Shown here one piece after another: positions 40,346 to 48,626 of a stretch of 64,000 nt of DNA; the stretch's first letter is position 1; the number at the start of each line of letters is the position of its first letter. The stretch lies in NCBI GenBank assembly GCA_003288255.1, contig CP026600.1, forward strand, positions 1,302,001 through 1,366,000, given 5' to 3'. The notes beneath the pieces were generated by a model, which was not told where the DNA came from, did no database searches, and saw nothing but the letters and a program-made list of their open reading frames with translations. Both the position numbers and the translations under genes were made by a program. Source of the stretch: Clostridiaceae bacterium 14S0207 (GTDB lineage: Bacteria > Bacillota > Clostridia > Clostridiales > Clostridiaceae).

Positions 40346-41146
40346 ATGAAAATAGGATTAGATGCTGGACACTGTAGATGGGGCGCAGATATTGGGGCAA
40401 GAGGTTGTGGAATGAAAGAAGAGGAAATGACTAGAACCATAGCCAATCAAGTAAGTAGAAAGCTACAAGCTTTAGGGCATACAGTTATTATTTGTAATAT
40501 CGACAAGGCTTCTACGTTAGAGGAAAGTCTTAGTCATAGATACAATACGGCTAATAGGAACAATGTTGATTTTTATGTATCAATTCACATCAACGGTGGT
40601 GGTGGTAAAGGGTCAGAAATATTCACTATGTATGCTAGAGAACTTCCACAAGCAAAGAGAACATTGGACAACTTAGTCAAACTAGGATTTACTCGTAGGG
40701 GTATTAAGAACGCTATGAACTACAATGGTAGGGGCGGGAGATTATCTGTTATAAGAAATACTCATGCTCCAGCCATGTTGGTTGAAGTATGTTTTATAGA
40801 TACTCAATCAGATGTCAACCTATACAAACAATTAGGATCAGACAAGATAGCAGATGCAATAGTAAAAGGAATTGTAGGAGAAACTATTTCAACACCTAAA
40901 GTTTCTAAACCTCAACCAAAAACAAATAATAATTCTAAATTTATCAATTTGGATGGTAAAACTGGAATTTGTACTGGTGAAGGTGTAAGAATTAGAAGTA
41001 GTAAATCTACTAAAGATACTAGCAATGTAATAGGAAGTTTAAATAAAGGAGATAATGTAAATCTTTATAGAAAAGAAGGGGATTGGATTCATATTTACTA
41101 TCCAAAGAGTGGGGGTTATGTATATTATAAATATATAAAGTTTTAA
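40346..41146 (+). CDS. N-acetylmuramoyl-L-alanine amidase (endolysin)
   Basis: The 266-aa lysin has an N-terminal Amidase_3 zinc domain (residues 1-175): LDAGH at 4-8, E25 region MKEEEMTR, SIHINGGGGKGSEIF, and the catalytic glutamate in MLVEVCFIDTQSD. A linker (KVSKPQPKTNNNSK) leads to a C-terminal SH3-like wall-binding domain (about 195-266, GEGVRIRSSKSTKDTSN). It lacks a signal peptide, so it needs the holin. Bases 40377-40412 match CRISPR spacer 1453-1488 at 31 of 36 positions. Confidence 0.96.
   Translation: MKIGLDAGHCRWGADIGARGCGMKEEEMTRTIANQVSRKLQALGHTVIICNIDKASTLEESLSHRYNTANRNNVDFYVSIHINGGGGKGSEIFTMYARELPQAKRTLDNLVKLGFTRRGIKNAMNYNGRGGRLSVIRNTHAPAMLVEVCFIDTQSDVNLYKQLGSDKIADAIVKGIVGETISTPKVSKPQPKTNNNSKFINLDGKTGICTGEGVRIRSSKSTKDTSNVIGSLNKGDNVNLYRKEGDWIHIYYPKSGGYVYYKYIKF
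40377..40412 (-). other. Protospacer-like match to array A spacer 1453-1488
   Basis: The minus strand of this stretch equals the spacer at 31 of 36 positions. The first 16 bases (TTCCACAACCTCTTGC) are identical, and the five differences lie at spacer positions 17, 20, 21, 26 and 29. On that strand the five bases before the match are TTTCA, which is like PAMs described for clostridial I-B systems. The encoded residues WGAD(I/T)GARGCG differ by one. Confidence 0.85.
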
Positions 41147-41216
41147 CTATAGGTTACCTTTAAAAGTATAAATAAAATAAACACTTGAGTACCTATTTTA
41201 AATAGTATAAAATAAT

Positions 41217-41250
41217 AACAAGATAAGTTACCATAATTATCTTGTTTTAT
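41217..41250 (+). terminator. Terminator after the amidase
   Basis: AACAAGATAA at 41217-41226 pairs with TTATCTTGTT at 41237-41246, then TTTATT. It ends the lytic transcript, so the cargo genes beyond are transcribed separately. Confidence 0.8.
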
Positions 41251-41279
41251 TAATTAAAAGTATATGGGAGTGGGGAAAG

Positions 41280-42335
41280 TTGAAAGACAATAAATATTTA
41301 ACGTTAATAGAAAGCTCTATTTTGAATTATAGTGAAGAGTGTAAGAGAAAATTTATACAGCAATTACTAAAAAATAATATAGCAACTAGAAATAAAAATG
41401 ATATAAATAAAATTTATATTAAAGGAGTACCATCAGTTGATGAAAAGATAAAGTTATGTTTTTCTAAAAACCAAGAAGTTGTTAGGGTATTTGAGATGTT
41501 TGAATTTATGAAAGGATATAAATATTCGTTTTTAAATAAAATACAAAATGGTAATAATATAAATTTAACTGATATTAATCTTTATGCAAGTGATATAAAA
41601 AATTTAGAAATTAATAAAATAGGTATAGAAAAACCTATTTTTTATGAAACAGAAGAAATTCTATTAATAAAATTCCATAAAATGATAAATGTTATAGATA
41701 TGGAAGATGGTATGAAGTCAGACATAAGATATCCTTTATTAGTTGTTATACATAAAAAATTAAATTTATTAGAATTTAGATTCGATAAATTAACACATAA
41801 AAAAAGTGATGATTTTTATGAAATAACAATGGGACCTATTATATCATTTTTAATGTCTAAGTTAAAGGTTGAATTTGTTACTTATGAATTAGGAAAGAAA
41901 ATGACTTCTTTAGTTGAAAATAATAAAAGTGATATTAAGGAAGAGATTTGTTCTATAGGTTATTCAGATGATAAAGGAATTGTAATGAAATATGGCAAAA
42001 GTTCCACTATGCCATTTTTGGGGGAATTGGAGGATTTAATTAAGAATAAATCTAATATTTTTGATAAAAATAAAGATACACAAAATTGCAGAGATATACT
42101 AGAAGAATTTATATTTGAAAGAAAAGAATTATCTAGTAAACATTTTAGAGAATTAACTTGGTTAAATCCGCCATATAGTGAGGACAGTAAAGATAAAAAG
42201 AAAAAATTTATGAAAACAAAAGTTATCTTTAATTATAAAGGCAGAAACAAAGACTTATTAGTTTATTACTATAGTAATAATAATGATATGGAGAGGATGA
42301 ATTATGTTATCAAATATATTGATAAAATTAAATAA
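41280..42335 (+). CDS. Cargo cassette gene 1: unknown protein (351 aa)
   Basis: The start is TTG at 41280 behind GGGGAAAG. The protein is soluble, mixed alpha/beta, with no signal peptide or membrane segment. Notable stretches are IEKPIFYETEEILLIKFHKM, YPLLVVIHKKLNLLEFRFDK and MGPIISFLMSKLKVEFVTYE. The C-terminal region (about 300-351) contains FRELTWLNPPYSEDSKDKKK; NPPY is the motif of adenine methyltransferases, but the rest of that fold is not evident, so I give it no weight. I do not recognise the family. It overlaps gene 2 by 32 bp, so the three genes form one unit. Confidence 0.7.
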   Translation: MKDNKYLTLIESSILNYSEECKRKFIQQLLKNNIATRNKNDINKIYIKGVPSVDEKIKLCFSKNQEVVRVFEMFEFMKGYKYSFLNKIQNGNNINLTDINLYASDIKNLEINKIGIEKPIFYETEEILLIKFHKMINVIDMEDGMKSDIRYPLLVVIHKKLNLLEFRFDKLTHKKSDDFYEITMGPIISFLMSKLKVEFVTYELGKKMTSLVENNKSDIKEEICSIGYSDDKGIVMKYGKSSTMPFLGELEDLIKNKSNIFDKNKDTQNCRDILEEFIFERKELSSKHFRELTWLNPPYSEDSKDKKKKFMKTKVIFNYKGRNKDLLVYYYSNNNDMERMNYVIKYIDKIK

Positions 42336-42678
42336 TTTGATGAAAAATTATAAAGATATTAGTCTGAGTGAAGATGACTTAAAAATGTTAAGCAAGATAC
42401 TTAAATTTTATAATAATGAAATTGTTCCTATAGATGTTATTAAAGATAAGCTAAATTTAAATTATGAACAGGTAAATAACTTATTGATATATTTTGCAAA
42501 AGAAAGAATAGTAAAACTAAATTATAAAGTTTGGTGTGAGAATTCTAATTGTAATTCAGAACAAAGTATATATGAAAATATTTACGAAATTCCTTTAGAA
42601 GAATGCGATATGTGTCCTAAAAAGTGTAAAAAGGTAAATAATATTTATGTTGTTTATAGGGTTAAATTAGATGAATAA
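42304..42678 (+). CDS. Cargo cassette gene 2: winged-helix/zinc protein (124 aa)
   Basis: ATG at 42304 lies 8 bp after GGAGAGGA, inside the end of gene 1. Residues 22-75 look like a winged helix (SEDDLKMLSKILKFYNNEIV, IKDKLNLNYEQVNNLLIYFA). Cysteines at 78, 83, 101, 104 and 108 (WCENSNC and CDMCPKKC) form a probable zinc site. A short beta end follows. This could be a DNA-binding or sensor subunit. It overlaps gene 3 by 8 bp. Confidence 0.65.
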   Translation: MLSNILIKLNNLMKNYKDISLSEDDLKMLSKILKFYNNEIVPIDVIKDKLNLNYEQVNNLLIYFAKERIVKLNYKVWCENSNCNSEQSIYENIYEIPLEECDMCPKKCKKVNNIYVVYRVKLDE

Positions 42679-43354
42679 TGAAAATTTATACAAACAATTC
42701 TGCAGTTATATGGAAATATTTGAAAAGCTTTCTTCTCAGGATCCTGATTTTTTAAAGGATGAGATATTTGGAATACGTGGTGAAGGCCTAACTAGATTAC
42801 AAGACATGTATAAAGAATTAGTAGATTCATACGAGATAACAAAGAGTTTTAAAGGAAAGATTCTTGAAAAAATAGCTGAGTTTCTTATGTTACAAAATAG
42901 AATGTATACAGTAACATCTAATTTAAGAGATAGTTGTAATGAAATTGATGTCTTAGCAAGAATGAATGATTTAGGAAAAATTCAAACGGCGATTCTTCCA
43001 GAGTTTTTACAAAAGAACAAAGATATAATTATAGAATGTAAAAATTATAAAAGTAATATAGGGGTAACATGGATAGGAAAATTTTATTGTCTATTACAAC
43101 AAAGAGATTTAAAGTTAGGTATAATTTTTTCATATTTCCCTTTATCAGGTCGTGGTGAATGGGATAGTGCAAAAGGATTAATAAAAAAAATATATCTCAA
43201 AGATGGGATAATAATTTTAAATGTATGCAAAGAAGACATACAAAAAATAGTGGATAGCAAAACTAATATATTAAAAATATTAAACAAAAAATACAATGAT
43301 TTAGTATATTTTACTGATGTAGATAAAAATAAAACAAAACATCCTGCAATGTAA
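42671..43354 (+). CDS. Cargo cassette gene 3: PD-(D/E)xK nuclease-like protein (227 aa)
   Basis: A helical N-terminal part (residues 1-60) is followed by a restriction-endonuclease fold: E66 in GKILEKIAEF, D93 in NEIDVLAR, and E122-C-K124 in IIIECKNYKSNIG, then TWIGKFYCLLQQRDLKLGII. These are the catalytic positions of Mrr-like PD-(D/E)xK nucleases. The target may be DNA. It is translated together with genes 1 and 2. A role as effector of a defence or superinfection exclusion system is inferred. Confidence 0.75.
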   Translation: MNNENLYKQFCSYMEIFEKLSSQDPDFLKDEIFGIRGEGLTRLQDMYKELVDSYEITKSFKGKILEKIAEFLMLQNRMYTVTSNLRDSCNEIDVLARMNDLGKIQTAILPEFLQKNKDIIIECKNYKSNIGVTWIGKFYCLLQQRDLKLGIIFSYFPLSGRGEWDSAKGLIKKIYLKDGIIILNVCKEDIQKIVDSKTNILKILNKKYNDLVYFTDVDKNKTKHPAM

Positions 43355-43875
43355 CATAAAATAAAGTAATAATTTTTGATAATCTATACTTTGTTAAAGT
43401 TAAAAATTTTATGTTATTAACTTATAAGGTGTTTTAATAAATAAGTACCTTATTTTTATAAAAAATTATTTATCTATAAAATTTATGTAATAAAAACATA
43501 TTAAGAATAAATAATTAAAGACAAATGGAGAAATAAGTGAGAGTAGAAAAAGAAATAAAACAAAGCAAACTATAGTTAATCAAAAATGGAAGCTTAAAAA
43601 CAAAGAATATTCAAGCTACTTAAAAAGTCGTTTTAGTGCTAGAAGTTTCATAATAAATAAAACTACACTAGAAAAATTGAAAAAGTTTATAAAAGAAAGA
43701 AAATATAAAAATATATTAAAAACAGAAAGTTTAATTAGGGAAAGGGTAGTTTGCAGTGTAAAAACTGTAAATTGCCCTTATTTTTTTATGTTTATATATA
43801 AAAATATAGTTCTAATTGTAAAAATATTAGAAATGTTGTAAAATCTAAATATAAAGTTAAAGGGGGATGTATCAA
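43355..43875 (+). repeat. Intergenic stretch with terminator repeat A (43716-43788)
   Basis: No gene with a valid start is visible; an open frame of about 95 codons without start codon (SRKRNKTKQTIVNQKWKLK and on) lies at about 43530-43850 and may be a relic. At 43742-43787 there is a long hairpin (AAGGGTAGTTTGCAGT with ACTGTAAATTGCCCTT and T7). About 73 bp around it are repeated at 44748-44820. Confidence 0.7.
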
Positions 43876-44451
43876 ATGTCACAAAATGAAAAAATTAAAA
43901 AACCATTTTATAAAAAATGGTGGGTATGGGTGGTAGCTGTTATTATAATTGCTGGAATAGGAGGTAATATGAATAAGAGTAAACCTACCAGCATGAAAGC
44001 AAGTACAGAATCAAAGCAAGAAACTAAACAAAAAGAAAATAAAAAAGAAGAATCTAAGAAGGAAGAGATTTTTGGAGTAAATGAACCAGTAAAATTTAAT
44101 GATATGATAATGAGTGTTACAAATATAAAAAAATCAAATGGTTCAGAATTTGAAAAACCAAAGAGTGGGAAAGAATTTGTAATAGTTACTGTAAAGATAG
44201 AAAATAAAGGGAAGGATAAAGTACATTATAATCCTTTTGATTTTAAGATGCAAAATAGTAAAGGGCAAATCGAAGATGAGGGATTAATAACAATAGATAG
44301 TGATACAGCACTAAATGATGGTGAATTAGCGCCAAATGGAGAAGTAGAGGGAACTTTAGCTTTTGAACAACCTAAAAATGATAAATTAATTTTATTATAT
44401 AAAGGAAGTATTTTTTCAGAGGAAGATTTAATAAAATTTAAACTAAATTAA
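43876..44451 (+). CDS. Membrane-anchored DUF4352 protein
   Basis: ATG at 43876 is at the right distance from AAAGGGGG; the ATG at 43867 abuts that site. Residues 12-32 are one membrane segment (WWVWVVAVIIIAGIGG), followed by a charged Lys/Glu linker (about 35-65) and a beta-sandwich DUF4352 domain (70-190, FGVNEPVKFNDMIMSVTNIK, GKEFVIVTVKIENKGKDKV, LAPNGEVEGTLAFEQ). Such extracytoplasmic proteins are common prophage cargo; a role in altering the cell surface is possible. Confidence 0.82.
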   Translation: MSQNEKIKKPFYKKWWVWVVAVIIIAGIGGNMNKSKPTSMKASTESKQETKQKENKKEESKKEEIFGVNEPVKFNDMIMSVTNIKKSNGSEFEKPKSGKEFVIVTVKIENKGKDKVHYNPFDFKMQNSKGQIEDEGLITIDSDTALNDGELAPNGEVEGTLAFEQPKNDKLILLYKGSIFSEEDLIKFKLN

Positions 44452-44462
44452 GATATAATAAA

Positions 44463-44501
44463 AACAAAGGAACATTAGACTAAATGTTTCCTTTGTTTTT
44501 T
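44463..44501 (+). terminator. Terminator after the DUF4352 gene
   Basis: AACAAAGGAACATT pairs with AATGTTTCCTTTGTT followed by T6, one of the strongest hairpins in the window. Confidence 0.9.
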
Positions 44502-44747
44502 GAAGGAACTTTTTTATTATTAGTAGAATAAATAGTAAAGAGATGATTTTATGAGGTAAAAAATAAATTATTAGAAATTAGACTTAAAAAGGATTTAAAG
44601 TTCAAAAATAATTTACTAAAAAATTAGTAACAACTAGATTGAATGTTAACATTATATAGATATTCAAAATATATAAAGTGTTAATTCTATAACTTAATAA
44701 ATTTGACCTCTTAAAATCAAATTTAAGAACATACTTAGTATTCAAAG

Positions 44748-44820
44748 TTAAAATAGAAAGTTTAGCTAAGAGAAAGGGAATTTGCAGTGTAAAAACTGTA
44801 AATTACTCTTATTTTTTATA
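44748..44820 (+). repeat. Terminator repeat B, partner of 43716-43788
   Basis: About 73 bp repeat the stretch at 43716-43788 with some changes, including the identical core TTTGCAGTGTAAAAACTGTA and a closing T run. The two flank the DUF4352 gene and its terminator, so that gene may have been added between duplicated ends. Confidence 0.75.
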
Positions 44821-44849
44821 ATTAAAATCTTTTTAAGAGGAAGTTAAAT

Positions 44850-45008
44850 ATGAAAGATATAGTTACATTAATAATTCCAAAAGATAAAAGTATATTAGAA
44901 AATAAATATGCAGAAGTTTTAGCACAGGTGGTAGGTGAAGTTCTTACCAAGGAAGAACTAGAATATTTGATTTTAAGATTAGAGAATCAAGGAAAAGACA
45001 TGAGATAA
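44850..45008 (+). CDS. Small protein at the right prophage end (52 aa)
   Basis: ATG at 44850 follows AAGAGGAAG. The product begins MKDIVTLIIPKDKSILENKY and is helical at the end (LTKEELEYLILRLENQGKDM). No family is recognised. It is the last gene before attR and has its own position behind terminator repeat B, so it may be expressed in the lysogen. Confidence 0.55.
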   Translation: MKDIVTLIIPKDKSILENKYAEVLAQVVGEVLTKEELEYLILRLENQGKDMR

Positions 45009-45042
45009 TATAAGTAATATTTTAGCTATTTTTATATTAATA

Positions 45043-45064
45043 TTTTCCCACACTTTTCCCACAC
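45043..45064 (+). promoter_or_regulatory. Integrase arm-type sites (right, P arm)
   Basis: Two tandem TTTTCCCACAC copies at 45043-45053 and 45054-45064, followed by TAGTTTTA, repeat the pair at 6172-6193 in the same orientation. They lie about 120 bp before the att core. Confidence 0.65.
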
Positions 45065-45169
45065 TAGTTTTAGATAAGTTAAGAATTTAATAGTACACGC
45101 TAGTTAAAGACCCCTTGATATATCTACGTTACAGAGAATTATAGGAAATTATAATTTGTATTTTTTCGA

Positions 45170-45251
45170 ATCAGGGGTTCAAATCCCCTAGGAGTCACCA
45201 AAACTTTTAAAACGTTGCAATAACTTGGGTTGTAGCGTTTTTTTTGTTGTG
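45170..45251 (+). repeat. attR: right prophage attachment repeat
   Basis: The copy of 6070-6150 includes the T arm, acceptor end and CCA of the tRNA (GGAGTCACCA) and the tRNA terminator, but no 5' half of a tRNA. It marks the right prophage end. Compared with attL it reads GTTCAAATCC instead of GTTCGAATCC, and CCA instead of TCA. Confidence 0.93.
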
Positions 45252-45569
45252 AAAATAGTATTAATTTATTTCAAACTATTATTAATATTAAAAACATCTT
45301 ATTATTCAAAAGAATATACGGTGTTTTTTATGATAATTAGAGAATCGTTAGGTAATTAAAGTTAAGATGGATTTTTTAAGATTAACGAATGTGCTATATA
45401 ATGATTCATTTATATTTAATAAGATCTTAAAAAAGCTATAATAAACCATTCAATGATAGATAAGTATATATATGTATGGTTATATTTAGAAAATATGATA
45501 TAATCAGTTTATAATAGTAACGAATTTACAAAAAAGGCTATTATCAATATTAAAGGGGAGAATATAGAG
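45252..45569 (+). promoter_or_regulatory. Intergenic: terminator-like hairpin and promoter of 45570
   Basis: At 45296-45330 TTATTATTC and GAATATACGG pair around AAAA and are followed by T6, resembling the prophage terminator at 18715. An extended -10 (TG at 45496-45497, TATAAT at 45499-45504) precedes the membrane protein gene. No gene is seen in this stretch. Confidence 0.5.
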
Positions 45570-46229
45570 GTGGAAGGGAAACATACTAAGGGTTTAGATT
45601 TTCTATATCTAGGACTATATGCCTTTGCGGGATTAGGCTTAGAATTGGTATTATCTAATTTTATTGAACCAGTATTATATGGAAAAAACATAACTCAATT
45701 TACAACTTTAGAAAATATATTACATTGGATAATTACCTGTGCTATATGGGGTATCATAGCAAAAGTTCTAATTTGTATATCAAAGAAGAAATATGAATTT
45801 AATATTTTTACAAATAAAGATAAAATAGAAAAAATAAATTGGGTTATTGCTTTAATTATTTTGGGCATTTCTATAATAGTTAGTAATTGGGAGTGGAATG
45901 GATTTAAGATTTTAATTGAATTTAGAAATAATGGTTGGTTGAAATTTATATTTCAATATATTTATTATCTTTTTGAAGCTATGCTTGTTTTGTTGATTAT
46001 AGTATTTGGACAAAGAGCAGGAGAATTACAATTTAAAAATAGCAAACTTCCTTGGGGTGGTTTTCTTTTAGGCTTAACATGGGGTTTAGTGCATATGTTA
46101 ACAAAAGGTAATTTAATGATGGGGTTAATGTTATGCATAATGAGTGTAGTATATGGTGCTGCATATATTACTATGAATAAAAATATTTATAGTGCTTATG
46201 TATTGATATTTCTAATGTTTGTGTTATAA
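45570..46229 (+). CDS. Polytopic membrane protein (219 aa)
   Basis: The start is GTG at 45570 behind AAAGGGGAG. At least five or six membrane segments are visible: about residues 10-28, 45-68, 88-106, 125-148 and 160-205. The end (WGGFLLGLTWGLVHMLTKGN) recalls CPBP-type intramembrane proteins, but the EExxxR motif is absent, so I do not assign that family. It is the first host gene right of attR. Confidence 0.65.
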   Translation: MEGKHTKGLDFLYLGLYAFAGLGLELVLSNFIEPVLYGKNITQFTTLENILHWIITCAIWGIIAKVLICISKKKYEFNIFTNKDKIEKINWVIALIILGISIIVSNWEWNGFKILIEFRNNGWLKFIFQYIYYLFEAMLVLLIIVFGQRAGELQFKNSKLPWGGFLLGLTWGLVHMLTKGNLMMGLMLCIMSVVYGAAYITMNKNIYSAYVLIFLMFVL

Positions 46230-46482
46230 CATAGTAAAAGACAAGAAAAGGTTAATTAAACATTATTAATTTTCATAAAATCATGATTTAGAATAGATTT
46301 ACTGAAAACAATTATACAGATTTAGATGTTATTTAATAGATGGAAACTACTTGTTTATATCTGACGTTAATCTTTAATACATCATATAAAATTATTAAAA
46401 TAGATATATATTTAAAAAAGTCTTAGAAAAAAGCAAGTAATAGATATAAATATAAAAATTATAAAATCATATCTAAAAATAT

Positions 46483-46515
46483 GCACTTACTAATCAAAAT
46501 AGTAGGTGCTTTTTT
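46483..46515 (+). terminator. Terminator, insertion site of intron copy 2
   Basis: GCACTTACTA pairs with TAGTAGGTGC around ATCAAAA, followed by T6. The intron begins three bases later, as for copy 1. Confidence 0.85.
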
Positions 46516-46517
46516 AT

Positions 46518-48437
46518 GTGCGCCCAGCATGGGCGCAATCTATAGGGTGAAAGTCCCGAGCGCCGAAGGTGATATAGGCGTTAGCCAATGACAAGGGTGT
46601 CCATTGCGAGATGGAATCTGAAGGAAGTCGGAGGGCAAAATTCCGGTCTGAGGAATACGAATCACATAAGAGGCTGATTATAGGTGGATGAGTTTGCATA
46701 ACAAAACAAAGTCCGTATCACCCGAAAGCTACTACAGTATATGTGGCAGATATATGGAATGAAAGATTGCGTTCTTACCTGGGGAGGTCTGATAGATATA
46801 TCATTAAAGGATGAATTTCCTACATGATAACTTACATAGTGATATGTAACTGAACTATCAGAAGTCAGCAGAGGTCATAGTACCACACTATGTGCACGTA
46901 GTGCGGGAAGGACTGAACATTAGGAGGTTTTCAGCTTTGAATAATTCAAATAAATTACAAGGAAAGCAGACAACTCAATACAGAGGTCGCCTCGTGGAAG
47001 GAGAAGTGGAACTTCAAGATAAGCGAGGGGCGCAGAGTAATAATTTGGCGTTAGCAAAGAGAGAAAGAGAAAACAATGTAATAGATGATACTGATAACTT
47101 ACTTGAAATGATTTTAGCTAGAGAAAATATGCTAAAAGCCATGAAAAGAGTAGTTGCTAATAAAGGAAGCCATGGTATTGATGGTATGAAAACCGATGAA
47201 TTTCGAGAATTTATCATTAAGAATTGGATAACAATTAAGCAAAAGTTATTAGAGGGAAGATATAAACCTTCACCCGTTAGGAGAGTGGAAATACCAAAAC
47301 CTGACGGTGGAACTAGATTACTTGGAATTCCTACTGTACTTGATAGATTAATACAACAGGCAATAGCACAAGAACTTAATAAAATTTATGACCCTACCTT
47401 TTCAGATAATAGCTATGGATTTAGACCAAATAAAAGTGCTAAACAGGCTATATTAAAATCAAAGGAATATATTAACGAAGGTTATAAGTGGGTTGTTGAT
47501 ATAGACTTAGAAAAGTTCTTTGATAAAGTTAATCATGATATATTAATGGAAAGACTATCAAGAAAAATTAAAGATAAAAGAGTATTAAGGCTAATTAGAG
47601 AGTATCTTAAATCTGGAATAATGATAAATGGATTGAAGGTAAAATCTGATAAGGGTATACCGCAAGGTGGTCCACTAAGCCCACTCCTTGCTAATATCAT
47701 GCTTGATGAAGTAGATAAAGAACTTGAGAAAAGAGGTCATAGATTTTGTCGATTTGCAGATGATTGTAATATATATGTAAAAAGCAAAAAGGCAGGAATA
47801 AGAGTTATGGCAAGTACAAGAAGAGTACTTGAAGATGTATTAAAACTTAGAGTTAATGAAAATAAAAGTGCGGTAGATTTTGTGACGAGAAGAAAATTTC
47901 TTGGTTTTTCATTCTATTTTGTAAAAGGCGGAGCCAATATAAGGATACATGAAAAGTCATATAAAAGATTCATAAACAAAATAAGAAAATTAACAAATCG
48001 TAATAAAGGTATAAGTATAGAATATAGAATTTACATGATTAACCAATTAACGATTGGATGGATTAATTATTTTGGAGTAGCGAAAGCTAACGCTAAAATA
48101 CAAAAAATAGATAGTTGGATAAGAAGAAGGTTAAGAAGTTGTATTTGGAAACAATGGAAAAAGGTTAAAACTAGAGGACGAAACCTCATAAAACTAGGTC
48201 TTCCGACCCATAAAGCATGGGAGTACGCAAATACAAGAAAAGGCTATTGGAGAATATCCAAAAGCCCAGTTCTTGACACAATCTTAAACAACAAATATAT
48301 TGAAAACCTTGGTTACAGAAGTATATCTAAAGGATATCAGCTAATACATAATTCTTAATGAACCGCCGTATACCGAACGGTACGTACGGTGGTGTGAGAG
48401 GACGCTAAATAAAATAATTATTTAGCTCCTACTCGAT
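46518..48437 (+). mobile_element. Group II intron, copy 2
   Basis: This 1920-bp copy equals the one at 38401-40320 except for a few single-base changes (for example AGCTGG to AGGTGG in the 5' part and three changes in the reading frame region). Both borders agree. It lies outside the prophage, 1.3 kb right of attR. Near identity implies a recent move between the two sites or gene conversion. Confidence 0.95.
46937..48358 (+). CDS. ltrA: Group II intron reverse transcriptase/maturase (copy 2)
   Basis: Same start choice (TTG after AGGAGG) and length (473 aa) as copy 1. Two residue changes are visible: KGTPQGG reads KGIPQGG in RT motif 4, and SMSKGYQ reads SISKGYQ near the end. GIPQG is also common in active group II reverse transcriptases, so function is probably kept. 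FADD is intact. Confidence 0.96.
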   Translation: MNNSNKLQGKQTTQYRGRLVEGEVELQDKRGAQSNNLALAKRERENNVIDDTDNLLEMILARENMLKAMKRVVANKGSHGIDGMKTDEFREFIIKNWITIKQKLLEGRYKPSPVRRVEIPKPDGGTRLLGIPTVLDRLIQQAIAQELNKIYDPTFSDNSYGFRPNKSAKQAILKSKEYINEGYKWVVDIDLEKFFDKVNHDILMERLSRKIKDKRVLRLIREYLKSGIMINGLKVKSDKGIPQGGPLSPLLANIMLDEVDKELEKRGHRFCRFADDCNIYVKSKKAGIRVMASTRRVLEDVLKLRVNENKSAVDFVTRRKFLGFSFYFVKGGANIRIHEKSYKRFINKIRKLTNRNKGISIEYRIYMINQLTIGWINYFGVAKANAKIQKIDSWIRRRLRSCIWKQWKKVKTRGRNLIKLGLPTHKAWEYANTRKGYWRISKSPVLDTILNNKYIENLGYRSISKGYQLIHNS

Positions 48438-48626
48438 TATAAAAATATAGAAATTATAATTTACTAATATTTTTCAAAAAATATTAGTAGTATTTAAAAA
48501 GAAAAAGTTAAGATTATAAACTAATTAAATTGCAAATACTAGTACAGATTAAATATTTAAATTATTAGATTTGTCAATAATATATAGATAAAATGAAGTC
48601 CATAAATAAAGTAGGAGGTAATTATA

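Noticed and set aside
42160..42180. NPPY motif in cassette gene 1 as sign of a DNA methyltransferase
   Set aside because: The SAM-binding motif and the remaining methyltransferase fold are not visible; the motif is near the C-terminus, which is the wrong context.
43530..43850. Open frame without start codon before the DUF4352 gene
   Set aside because: No ATG, GTG or TTG with a ribosome site opens it, and it runs through a terminator; at most a relic.
45570..46229. CPBP intramembrane protease call for the membrane protein
   Set aside because: The EExxxR motif and the second histidine motif are not present in the expected spacing.
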